The notes under the pieces were generated by a model. It saw only the letters and a program-made list of their open reading frames with translations, was not told the origin of the DNA and did no database searches. A stretch of 6,073 nt of DNA from Deltaproteobacteria bacterium (lineage in GTDB: Bacteria > Desulfobacterota > GWC2-55-46), in contig JACRCJ010000223.1 of assembly GCA_016219075.1 (NCBI GenBank), positions 1 through 6,073 on the forward strand. Direction: 5' to 3'. The position numbers were made by a program, and so were the translations under genes. Below are positions 1 to 5,404 of this stretch, in pieces (the stretch's first letter is position 1; each line of letters begins with the position of its first letter).

Positions 1-44
1 AAAAAACCGGAAAGGGAACGGGACCGGATGAAGGTGTTAAGGCA

Positions 45-1451
45 ATGGAATTGACTGACGACAGGTTTCACGACGAATGCGGCGTCTTCGGCATATACGG
101 CCACCCGGAGGCCGCCAACCTGACATATCTGGGCCTGTACTCGCTGCAGCACAGGGGGCAGGAGAGCTCGGGCATAGTCTCCTCGGACGGAGTACACCTG
201 TACTCGCACAAGGGCATGGGCCTTGTCGCCGATGTCTTCAAGGAGGCGGACATCTCGCGTCTGCACGGCGGCTCCGCTATCGGGCATGTGAGGTACTCAA
301 CGGCCGGTGAGAGCCACATAAGAAACGCGCAGCCTTTCTTCGTGGAGTACGCCAGGGGAGGCATAGCCGTGGCGCACAACGGCAACCTGGTGAACGCCGC
401 GAGGCTCAGGGCCGAGTTCGAGGCATACGGCTCGATATTCCAGTCGTCCATTGACACCGAGATCATCGTCCACCTCATCGCTTCAAGCAAGGAGAACTCG
501 CTGGCCGACAGGGTGATATCCGCCCTCAAGAGGGTCAGGGGCTCTTACTCGCTCCTCTTCCTCAACGAAGACAGGATGATAGCCGCGAGGGACCCGCACG
601 GTTTCAGGCCCCTGTCCTTGGGCAGGCTCAAGGGAGCGTGGGTCGTGGCTTCGGAGACCTGCGCCTTCGACCTCATAGAGGCCGAGTTCGTAAGAGATAT
701 CGAGCCCGGAGAGGTCCTCGTGATAGACGGTGACGGCCTTAAGTCCTTCAAGCCCTTTGCCGGGGCCCGCTACACGCCTTGCGTCTTCGAGTTCATATAT
801 TTCGCCAGACCGGACTCCACCGTCTTCGGGGCCAATGTCCACGCCGTCAGGAAAAACCTCGGCAGGCAGCTGGCCCAGGAGCACCCCGTCGAGGCCGATA
901 TAGTCATCCCGGTCCCCGACTCCGGCGTTCCGGCGTCGATAGGCTACGCCGCCGAGTCCGGCATACCCTTCGATAAGGGCATCGTAAGGAACCACTATGT
1001 CGGCAGGACCTTCATAGAGCCCAAGGACTCAATCAGGCACTTCGGCGTAAAGATCAAGCTCAACGCCATAAGGGACATAATCAGGGGCAAAAGGGTCATC
1101 GTCATAGACGACTCCATCGTGCGCGGCACCACCAGCAGAAAGATAATAAAGATGATCAGGAGCGCCGGGGCGAAAGAGGTGCACATGAGGATATCTTCCC
1201 CGCCTACGGTATCCCCGTGCTACTACGGGATAGACACCCCGAGCAGCGCGGAGCTCATCGCGGCCACGCAGAGCGTGGAGGAGATCAACAGGTACATCAC
1301 CTCCGACACGCTCGGGTACTTGAGCGTCGAGGGCCTGTACAAGGCCGTCAGGGACGCAGGCGCAAGCTTCTGCGACGCCTGCTTCACGAGGAAATACCCG
1401 GTTGACATGTACAGGGAAGAATATGTCCCGCAACTCGCTCTGTTTAAATAG
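45..1451 (+). CDS. purF: Amidophosphoribosyltransferase (glutamine PRPP amidotransferase)
   Basis: This cytosolic enzyme catalyses the first committed step of de novo purine synthesis, using glutamine and PRPP to make 5-phosphoribosylamine. The 468-residue protein has the usual two domains. The N-terminal Ntn glutaminase opens at DECGVFG with catalytic Cys12 behind an 11-residue propeptide, and has GHVRYST (80-86), HNGNLVN (111-117) and SSIDTE (134-139). The C-terminal phosphoribosyltransferase domain has the PRPP loop VIVIDDSIVRGTTS (351-364). Cys246, Cys392, Cys443 and Cys446 sit where the Bacillus subtilis enzyme binds a 4Fe-4S cluster, so this is the oxygen-sensitive, propeptide-processed type rather than the E. 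coli type. ATG at 45 is the only in-frame start visible, and the Bacillus-like propeptide length supports it. An AAGGTG at 31-36 can serve as Shine-Dalgarno. The same frame stays open to the left edge but contains no start codon there. The next gene is 57 bases downstream on the same strand. Confidence 0.97.
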   Translation: MELTDDRFHDECGVFGIYGHPEAANLTYLGLYSLQHRGQESSGIVSSDGVHLYSHKGMGLVADVFKEADISRLHGGSAIGHVRYSTAGESHIRNAQPFFVEYARGGIAVAHNGNLVNAARLRAEFEAYGSIFQSSIDTEIIVHLIASSKENSLADRVISALKRVRGSYSLLFLNEDRMIAARDPHGFRPLSLGRLKGAWVVASETCAFDLIEAEFVRDIEPGEVLVIDGDGLKSFKPFAGARYTPCVFEFIYFARPDSTVFGANVHAVRKNLGRQLAQEHPVEADIVIPVPDSGVPASIGYAAESGIPFDKGIVRNHYVGRTFIEPKDSIRHFGVKIKLNAIRDIIRGKRVIVIDDSIVRGTTSRKIIKMIRSAGAKEVHMRISSPPTVSPCYYGIDTPSSAELIAATQSVEEINRYITSDTLGYLSVEGLYKAVRDAGASFCDACFTRKYPVDMYREEYVPQLALFK

Positions 1452-1473
1452 GCCCCTGTGTTTTTCCGGGCCT
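1450..1473 (+). other. Small hairpin overlapping the purF stop codon
   Basis: AGGCCC (1450-1455) can pair with GGGCCT (1468-1473) around a 12-base T-rich loop. The left arm includes part of the purF TAG stop. What follows (GTTGTCTT) is only mildly T-rich, so this is at best a weak terminator or a processing hairpin between purF and the next gene. The stem is short and may be chance. Confidence 0.25.
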
Positions 1474-1493
1474 GTTGTCTTAAACCAACGATC

Positions 1494-1500
1494 AAGGAGG
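1494..1500 (+). promoter_or_regulatory. Strong Shine-Dalgarno that fixes a GTG start
   Basis: AAGGAGG lies 8 bases before GTG at 1509. The same frame is open upstream to another GTG at 1458, which has no ribosome site and would put 17 non-hydrophobic residues in front of a clear signal peptide. The site therefore sets 1509 as the start of the SUMF1-like gene. Confidence 0.85.
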
Positions 1501-1508
1501 AGTCAGTC

Positions 1509-2366
1509 GTGAGGAATTTAAAGACCGCAGCAGCTTTTTTACTTTTTTTCTCCACAGTCCTTTCACCATACGTCTGCGGGCGCGCTTATGCGGCCCCGCC
1601 CCCGCAGGATGAGCTGGAACTGGAAATGCAGAAAGAAGATGAAATGCAGAAAGAACAGGAGATGATAAAGGGCGGCGAAAAGGAGAAGAAAAAACCCATC
1701 CCTCCGATTGACTTGGTCTCTCTGAAGGGCGGGTGTTACCGGATGGGCGACTTTACGGGCGAGGGCGACGATGACGAGAGGCCTGTGCACGAGGTCTGCC
1801 TGACCGACTTCTCCATACAATCGACCGAAGTCACCCAGGAGCTTTTCGAGGCCGTGACGGGATACAACCCGAGCAGGTCCAAGGACCCCAAAAAACCGGT
1901 CACAGGCGTAAGCTGGTACGGGGCGACCGCCTTTATAAAGAAGCTCAACGACGCAGTCAAAGGATACTACCGCCTGCCTTCCGAGGCCGAGTGGGAGTAC
2001 GCCGCGAGGTCCTCAGGCAAAAACGAGATATGGGCCGGAACGAGCAACGAGGGGCAGCTCGATGAATACGTATGGTTCTCGGATAACTCAGACGGGGAGC
2101 TGCACCCGGTAAAGCAGAAAAAACCCAACGGGGCCGGGCTCTACGACATGTCCGGGAACGTCTGGGAGTGGACAGAAGACTTCTTCGACTTCGATTATTA
2201 CCAGAGCAGCCCCAGGAAGGACCCCTACGGCGCGGACATCTCGGTCTGGAAGGTGATACGCGGCGGGTCGTATGTCGAAGAAACCCACAAGATACGCACA
2301 TTGTTCAGGTACGCGGTCGAACCCCAGAGAAGGCTTCATAACATAGGCTTCAGGCTCGCCGAGTGA
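1509..2366 (+). CDS. Exported SUMF1 / formylglycine-generating-enzyme-like domain protein
   Basis: The 285-residue protein begins with a signal peptide: MRNLK, then a hydrophobic stretch to about residue 22, then a likely cleavage site after A26-Y27-A28. A Pro/Glu/Lys-rich linker (about 29-65) with EMQKE repeats leads to a SUMF1 (FGE-sulfatase) domain from about 68 to 285. Visible hallmarks are GGCYRMGD (74-81), ERPVHEVC (90-97), STEVTQELF (105-113), YRLPSEAEWEYAAR (154-167), YDMSGNVWEWTED (212-224), VIRGGSY (249-255) and the terminal GFRLAE. Authentic formylglycine-generating enzymes carry catalytic cysteines in the segment after RGGS, and here that segment has none. The only mature cysteines are C76 and C97, which could form a disulfide. 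I infer a non-FGE role in the periplasm or at the outer surface, such as binding or structure, and cannot name a substrate. It may be co-transcribed with purF, but nothing links the functions. Confidence 0.88.
   Translation: MRNLKTAAAFLLFFSTVLSPYVCGRAYAAPPPQDELELEMQKEDEMQKEQEMIKGGEKEKKKPIPPIDLVSLKGGCYRMGDFTGEGDDDERPVHEVCLTDFSIQSTEVTQELFEAVTGYNPSRSKDPKKPVTGVSWYGATAFIKKLNDAVKGYYRLPSEAEWEYAARSSGKNEIWAGTSNEGQLDEYVWFSDNSDGELHPVKQKKPNGAGLYDMSGNVWEWTEDFFDFDYYQSSPRKDPYGADISVWKVIRGGSYVEETHKIRTLFRYAVEPQRRLHNIGFRLAE
1623..1655 (+). repeat. Two-copy 18-base in-frame tandem repeat
   Basis: GAAATGCAGAAAGAA occurs at 1623-1637 and again at 1641-1655, a period of 18 bases or six codons. It encodes EMQKED followed by EMQKEQ in the charged linker between signal peptide and SUMF1 domain. 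The near-identical DNA suggests recent slippage duplication. It is likely a flexible or short helical spacer. Confidence 0.7.
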
Positions 2367-2475
2367 TCTGTCCGGCAGGTCCGTGCCAGGGCGGTATCGC
2401 GGGGAGGGGCGGGCCGGACCCGTTGGCCTTTCGATCCCCCGGCCGAACGCCGTCCCAATGAACGCTCGCTGACTT

Positions 2476-2491
2476 AAAACCCCCGGGTTTT
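2476..2491 (+). terminator. Weak candidate terminator hairpin before the lipoprotein gene
   Basis: AAAACC (2476-2481) and GGTTTT (2486-2491) form a 6-bp stem with a CCCG loop. A-tract and T-tract flanks resemble a small intrinsic terminator, but the T run is only four long and lies within the stem. The preceding spacer (2367-2475) is GC-rich and has another possible stem, GGCCGG 2412-2417 with CCGGCC 2439-2444. Termination after the SUMF1 gene is plausible but not proven, and read-through into the next gene is equally possible. Confidence 0.3.
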
Positions 2492-2522
2492 CAGGACGAT
2501 AAAAATAAGAGGGAGTTAACCG

Positions 2523-3194
2523 ATGGGCCAAATTCTGTCAGGTGAAAAAACGGCTGCTCGAAAAGGCGCTCCCCGCGCGTTCCCTTCCATCCTCCTTGTC
2601 ATCCTTCTCCTGTCCCTGGCGCCCGTTGGCTGTTCGAAAAAGCCGGTAAGGCCGGAAGAGCCGCGCCCCGAGTACTCAAAGGTCCTCGATAAGGAGACGA
2701 GGTCAGCAAAGATTTACAGCGGGCTCGACGCCATACTCTTCATGACGGCGACTTACAAGACGATGGAGTTCAGAGAGGCCTATGTCGACCTCTATGTGAA
2801 AGGCTACGAGGTCGACCAGACTTACAGGGAGGCCCTTCTCCAGAGGGCGCGCGACGACAACGACAAGTATAACGAGATATTCTTCACCGCATACACCCCC
2901 GAGACGAAGTGGAACGACTTCGACAGGCGCGACTCCGTCTGGAGGCTCTACCTTGAGGACAGCGAAGGCAACAGGCTCATACCCGTCTCCGTCACCAGGG
3001 TGGACGCCGGCGACCCGCTCGTAAAGAGGTTCTTCCCGTACTTCGACCCGTGGAGCTCGGGCTATCTCGTCAGGTTCCCGAAATACTCGGTGACCGGAAC
3101 GGAGCCCATCCCCGGGCCCAAGACCGAATTCCTTAAGCTCGTAGTGACGGGGATTCTGGGCAGGGGCGAGATAGAATGGCCTCTGAACGACTGA
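2523..3194 (+). CDS. Probable lipoprotein or membrane-anchored protein, function unknown
   Basis: The 223-residue protein starts at ATG 2523 behind a purine-rich Shine-Dalgarno (GAGGGAG, 2509-2515, 7 bases away). A basic n-region of about 20 residues and a hydrophobic core (about 20-33, ILLVILLLSLA) precede Cys37 and a Lys/Pro/Glu-rich tether (38-50). This layout resembles a type II signal peptide, but the lipobox reads PVGC, and proline at -3 is atypical. The mature part has no other cysteine. Notable stretches are FFTAYTPETKWNDFDRRDSVW (split as FFTAYTPE 120-127 and WNDFDRRDSVWRLYLEDSEGN 130-150) and FFPYFDPWSSGYLVRFP (170-186), rich in aromatic and acidic residues and probably beta-rich. 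I recall similar uncharacterised proteins in deltaproteobacterial-type genomes but know no function. Cell-envelope location is inferred from the signal sequence. A C-rich, G-poor stretch follows the gene. Confidence 0.82.
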   Translation: MGQILSGEKTAARKGAPRAFPSILLVILLLSLAPVGCSKKPVRPEEPRPEYSKVLDKETRSAKIYSGLDAILFMTATYKTMEFREAYVDLYVKGYEVDQTYREALLQRARDDNDKYNEIFFTAYTPETKWNDFDRRDSVWRLYLEDSEGNRLIPVSVTRVDAGDPLVKRFFPYFDPWSSGYLVRFPKYSVTGTEPIPGPKTEFLKLVVTGILGRGEIEWPLND

Positions 3195-3230
3195 AATATC
3201 TCCTTGACCGCTCAGCGCCCAGTCCGCCAG

Positions 3231-3340
3231 CCCGTTCTTTCCGCTCCCTCTTCCCGGCCCGTCTGACCTTTTTTGCCGCTTTCGCCAGGCTCGTCTTTTT
3301 CCGTCCTTGCGGCCCCCTCCGTTATTCCTTGCCCCGGTCT
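3231..3340 (+). terminator. C-rich, G-poor tract: candidate Rho-dependent terminator
   Basis: By hand count these 110 bases hold 87 pyrimidines (79%), with 48 C against 20 G. They begin 37 bases after the lipoprotein stop codon, where I find no intrinsic hairpin-plus-T-tract. An unstructured C-over-G stretch just past a stop codon is the usual composition of a Rho utilisation site. This is a composition argument only. The reverse strand is open in places but encodes low-complexity Arg/Gly/Lys-rich sequence with no recognisable protein. Confidence 0.35.
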
Positions 3341-3459
3341 TGACGCTACGCACCCCCGGGCCAGACCTCTTTCATGCACACGCTGACGGCTTCGTTTTAA
3401 GGGCATGTGTGCTTTGCGCCTCCCGTTTGCAACCGTAAGGCCCTGGCGGGCGCGGCCCG

Positions 3460-3521
3460 AAAAAGGTTTTTACCCGAAAAAACAATTTTTCCTTGCAAAG
3501 GCTCCGGTTCCCGTGTTAAAT
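3460..3521 (+). promoter_or_regulatory. Candidate rpsB promoter with upstream A/T tracts
   Basis: A -35 box TTGCAA (3493-3498) and a -10 box TTAAAT (3516-3521) are separated by 17 bases, the ideal sigma-70 spacing. Each matches consensus at four of six positions. Immediately upstream are alternating A and T runs (A 3460-3464, T 3467-3471, A 3477-3482, T 3486-3490), several about ten bases apart, resembling an UP element as found at strong ribosomal promoters. The predicted transcription start is near 3528, giving a leader of about 105 bases. Upstream of this (3341-3459) I see only a weak 6-bp inverted repeat, GCACAC 3376-3381 with GTGTGC 3407-3412. Confidence 0.6.
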
Positions 3522-3540
3522 ATATCCGATTAATTACACA

Positions 3541-3598
3541 CGCGGCGGCCTGGAGGCCGGAGGTGCCCCGCAAGGGTCCCGGCAGATATTACGCCGCG
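3541..3598 (+). promoter_or_regulatory. Structured rpsB 5' leader, possible S2 autoregulatory element
   Basis: CGCGGCG (3541-3547) is fully complementary to CGCCGCG (3592-3598), giving a 7-bp all-GC closing stem. Inside, CCGG (3557-3560) pairs with CCGG (3579-3582), extending through two more pairs to CCC-GCAA-GGG (3567-3576), a stem capped by a GNRA tetraloop. A competing small hairpin, GGCC-TGGA-GGCC (3547-3558), overlaps both stems. An A-rich single-stranded segment and the Shine-Dalgarno follow. Ribosomal protein operons are commonly controlled by the encoded protein binding such leaders, and rpsB leaders are known in other bacteria. I do not recognise this one as a named family, so regulation is inferred. 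Confidence 0.45.
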
Positions 3599-3633
3599 GA
3601 GGGAAAAAACCAAAAAAAGGGAGGAACAGAGTA

Positions 3634-4440
3634 ATGGCGTATCTTACAATGAAACAGCTGCTCGAATCGGGTGTTCACTTCGGCCACCAGACAAAGAGGT
3701 GGAACCCGAAGATGAAGACCTACATCTACGGCGCGAGGAACGGGATATACATCATCGACCTTCAGCAGACCGTAAAACTCTTCAAGGTCGCTTACGACTT
3801 CGTCAAGTCCGCCACGGCGCGCGGCGGAACAGTGCTTTTCGTGGGCACGAAGAAGCAGGCCCAGAACGCCATCCAGGAAGAGGCGACAAGGGCCGGCATG
3901 GGATACATCAACAACAGGTGGATAGGCGGTTTCCTCACGAACTTCGCCACCGTCAAGAAATCGATAAACAGGCTCAAGGAACTCGACACGCTCGACACTA
4001 ACCCGGTCTTCGCGGGGGCCACGAAAAAAGAGCTCCTCATGTTCAAAAGAGAGAAGGAGCGTCTTGAGAAGTACCTCGGAGGGGTCAGGGAGTTCAACGG
4101 CCTGCCTTCGGTCATCTTCATCATCGACTCCAAGAAAGAGTCCATCGCCATTAAGGAAGCCAAGAGGCTCGGCATAAAGGTCGTGGCCATCGTCGATACG
4201 AACTGCGACCCCGACGAGGTCGATTTCGTGATACCCGGAAACGACGACGCCATAAGGGCGATAAAGCTCTTCTCAAGCTCGATAGCCGACGCAAGTCTCG
4301 AAGGCAAGGCCATCCACGCGGAGAGCCTGCAGGCCGCCTCGGACAAGAAGGCGAAAGAGGCCCCCGTGCAGGTCGTCGCCGCCTCTCAGGCGCCCGCCCC
4401 GGCTCCTACTGCCGCGGCTCCCGCAGCCACGCAGAGCTAA
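3634..4440 (+). CDS. rpsB: 30S ribosomal protein S2
   Basis: S2 sits on the back of the small ribosomal subunit between head and body and is needed for efficient mRNA binding, together with S1. The 268-residue protein matches the bacterial family throughout: MKQLLESGVHFGHQTKRWNPKM (N-terminal signature, split as MKQLLESGVHFGHQ 6-19 and TKRWNPKM 20-27), YIYGARNGIYIIDL (30-43), FVGTKKQAQ (69-77), YINNRWIGGFLTNF (91-104), and the second signature LPSVIFIIDSKKESIAIKEA (157-176). Its end is an Ala/Pro/Gln-rich tail from about residue 243, longer than the E. coli tail, low in complexity and probably disordered. The start has an AGGGAGG site (3618-3624) 9 bases upstream. It is followed by tsf after 142 bases, the usual rpsB-tsf order. 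Confidence 0.98.
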   Translation: MAYLTMKQLLESGVHFGHQTKRWNPKMKTYIYGARNGIYIIDLQQTVKLFKVAYDFVKSATARGGTVLFVGTKKQAQNAIQEEATRAGMGYINNRWIGGFLTNFATVKKSINRLKELDTLDTNPVFAGATKKELLMFKREKERLEKYLGGVREFNGLPSVIFIIDSKKESIAIKEAKRLGIKVVAIVDTNCDPDEVDFVIPGNDDAIRAIKLFSSSIADASLEGKAIHAESLQAASDKKAKEAPVQVVAASQAPAPAPTAAAPAATQS

Positions 4441-4460
4441 AAAGGCTTTCAGGGCCGCAT

Positions 4461-4488
4461 GTTGAAAAGTCCTTCGGGGCTTTTTGAC
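4461..4488 (+). promoter_or_regulatory. UUCG-capped hairpin in the rpsB-tsf spacer (possible attenuator)
   Basis: GTTGAAAAGTCC (4461-4472) pairs over all 12 positions with GGGCTTTTTGAC (4477-4488), with three G-U wobbles. The loop is UUCG closed by C-G, an exceptionally stable tetraloop. The 3' arm contains five consecutive T, so A-tract, GC core and T-tract resemble a weak bidirectional terminator. Lying 21 bases past the rpsB stop, it could trim transcription into tsf or protect the upstream rpsB mRNA. Without expression data either role is inference. Confidence 0.55.
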
Positions 4489-4520
4489 TGTAAACGGCCG
4501 CTGTGTCCGCAGACCGCACG

Positions 4521-4571
4521 GGCAGGCCCCTGAAAAACGGCCTGCCTTCAGCATAGAAGAATTTTCAGGGG
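4521..4571 (+). promoter_or_regulatory. Hairpin and Shine-Dalgarno-sequestering inverted repeat upstream of tsf
   Basis: GGCAGGCC (4521-4528) is perfectly complementary to GGCCTGCC (4539-4546), forming an 8-bp stem with a 10-base loop. Bases from this stem and loop, CCCCTGAAAA (4527-4536), are perfectly complementary over 10 bases to TTTTCAGGGG (4562-4571), which contains most of the tsf ribosome site. The two pairings either exclude each other or, using a shortened second stem, form an H-type pseudoknot. A third partner, TTTCAGGG at 4447-4454 just after the rpsB stop, can pair with CCCTGAAA at 4528-4535. The geometry suits translational control of tsf, but no ligand or family is recognised. 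Confidence 0.5.
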
Positions 4572-4582
4572 GATTTGAGATA

Positions 4583-5227
4583 ATGGAGATTTCAGCAGCA
4601 GCCGTAAAGGAACTCAGGGAAAAGACCGGCGCCGGCTTCATGGACTGCAAAAAGGCGCTCTCCCAGACAAAAGGCGATATAGAAAAGGCCGTGACCTTTT
4701 TGCGTGAAAAGGGTCTTGCCGCCGCCGCGAAGAAGGCCTCAAGGGTCGCTTCCGAAGGCATCGTCACTTCTTACATACACGGCGGCAAGGTCGGGGTCCT
4801 CGTCGAAGTAAACTGCGAGACCGACTTCGTCGCCAAGACCGACGGCTTTTCCGACCTCGTCAAGGATGTGGCCATGCACATAGCGGCCATGAACCCGCTC
4901 TATGTGAGAAGGGAAGAGGTCCCGGCGGAACTCGTCGAGAAGGAAAAGGAGATCTTTGCGCACCAGGCCAAAGAGTCCGGCAAGCCCGAAGGCGTCATCC
5001 AGAAGATGGTGGACGGCAAGATCGAAAAGTTCTTCAAGGAGATATGCCTCCTTGAGCAGCCGTTCGTGAAAAACCCGGACCTCACCATCGAGAAGCTCAT
5101 AATCGAAGCCGTGGCCAAACTCGGCGAGAACATCACAGTCAGAAGGTTCGCCAGGTTCAAGGTCGGCGAAGGTATCGAGAAAAAGACGGCCGATTTCGCC
5201 AGCGAAGTGGCGTCTCTGCAAAAATAA
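4583..5227 (+). CDS. tsf: Translation elongation factor Ts (short form)
   Basis: EF-Ts is the cytosolic nucleotide exchange factor that releases GDP from EF-Tu. The 214-residue protein shows the N-terminal UBA-like module with the TGAGFMDCKKAL signature (15-26), then the core carrying NCETDFVAKTDGF (77-89). The TDF motif in this segment (Asp81, Phe82) inserts near the Mg-nucleotide site of EF-Tu. LLEQPFVKNPDLTIEKLI (156-173) and GENITVRRFARFKVGEG (181-197) complete the core. E. coli EF-Ts has 283 residues, so this is the compact type also seen in Thermus and cyanobacteria, not a truncation. ATG at 4583 is chosen because the family begins almost exactly here and an AGGGGGG site (4567-4573) lies 9 bases upstream. 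An upstream TTG in frame at 4484 would add 33 unrelated residues. An intrinsic terminator follows directly. Confidence 0.96.
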   Translation: MEISAAAVKELREKTGAGFMDCKKALSQTKGDIEKAVTFLREKGLAAAAKKASRVASEGIVTSYIHGGKVGVLVEVNCETDFVAKTDGFSDLVKDVAMHIAAMNPLYVRREEVPAELVEKEKEIFAHQAKESGKPEGVIQKMVDGKIEKFFKEICLLEQPFVKNPDLTIEKLIIEAVAKLGENITVRRFARFKVGEGIEKKTADFASEVASLQK

Positions 5228-5230
5228 ACC

Positions 5231-5266
5231 GAAGGGGGGATCGTATGATCCCCCCTTCTTGTTTTT
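5231..5266 (+). terminator. Intrinsic terminator of the rpsB-tsf operon
   Basis: GAAGGGGGGATC (5231-5242) and GATCCCCCCTTC (5247-5258) form a perfect 12-bp stem with a GTAT loop, followed at once by TTGTTTTT (5259-5266). The hairpin starts three bases after the tsf stop codon. This is a textbook Rho-independent terminator and implies that pyrH has its own promoter or relies on read-through. Confidence 0.95.
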
Positions 5267-5343
5267 CCCGGCCCCGAGCAGGCTTAAAGACCGGGGGACG
5301 ACGGGGGCGGGCGTTCAGGCGCAAGCGTGGTTACGGGGCCGGG
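5267..5343 (+). other. GC-rich long-range stem with G-runs before pyrH
   Basis: CCCGGCCCCG (5267-5276) is perfectly complementary to CGGGGCCGGG (5334-5343), a 10-bp all-GC stem enclosing 57 bases. The enclosed part contains G runs at 5293-5297, 5303-5307 and 5309-5311. With the runs at 5335-5338 and 5341-5344, these make five tracts that could instead form a quadruplex on the + strand. I recognise no riboswitch or small RNA family. It could be a leader element, a small RNA, or a structure that matters only in read-through transcripts. Confidence 0.35.
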
Positions 5344-5375
5344 GCGGAAGATAAACTAAAAAATCTCACCACTTG

Positions 5376-5390
5376 AGGGCCTTTGGCCCT
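5376..5390 (+). promoter_or_regulatory. Small hairpin in the pyrH leader
   Basis: AGGGCC (5376-5381) and GGCCCT (5385-5390) form a 6-bp stem with a TTT loop that ends 14 bases before the pyrH ATG. The only Shine-Dalgarno-like bases nearby (GAGGG, 5375-5379) are in this stem and too far from the start to act normally. An AT-rich patch upstream (5350-5364, with TAAACT at 5352-5357) could be a -10 region, but no convincing -35 accompanies it. Confidence 0.45.
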
Positions 5391-5404
5391 GCACAAAAAC
5401 AATC

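Noticed and set aside
1..54. Possible tail of an upstream gene, open in frame 1 to a TGA at 52-54 or in frame 2 to a TGA at 29-31
   Set aside because: Too little sequence to show coding. Both tails are short and highly charged or glycine-rich and match nothing that I recognise.
483..995. 170-codon reverse-strand frame inside purF, and similar long reverse frames in rpsB, tsf and pyrH
   Set aside because: Shadows of well-identified genes. GC-rich codon bias keeps antisense frames open, and no family motifs appear.
1458..1508. Earlier GTG start for the SUMF1-like protein
   Set aside because: No Shine-Dalgarno. It would translate the real ribosome site and displace the signal peptide from the N-terminus.
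2088..2531. 147-codon reverse frame spanning the end of the SUMF1 gene and the spacer to 2531
   Set aside because: It overlaps a confident gene, has no ribosome site, and gives a Pro/Arg/Gly-rich product without motifs.
2703..3406. Reverse-strand open frames opposite the lipoprotein gene and the pyrimidine-rich stretch
   Set aside because: The products are Arg/Gly-rich low-complexity sequence typical of the complement of GC-rich coding DNA, and the opposite strand has a clear gene over most of the length.
3407..3634. 75-codon open frame ending in a TAATG overlap with rpsB
   Set aside because: It runs through the rpsB promoter, leader stem and Shine-Dalgarno, has no ribosome site, and its protein has no recognisable features. 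The stop-start overlap looks accidental.
4484..4582. N-terminal extension of EF-Ts by 33 residues from a TTG start
   Set aside because: It would begin inside the UUCG hairpin, lacks a ribosome site, and EF-Ts proteins start at the MEISAAAVKELREKTGAG region used here.
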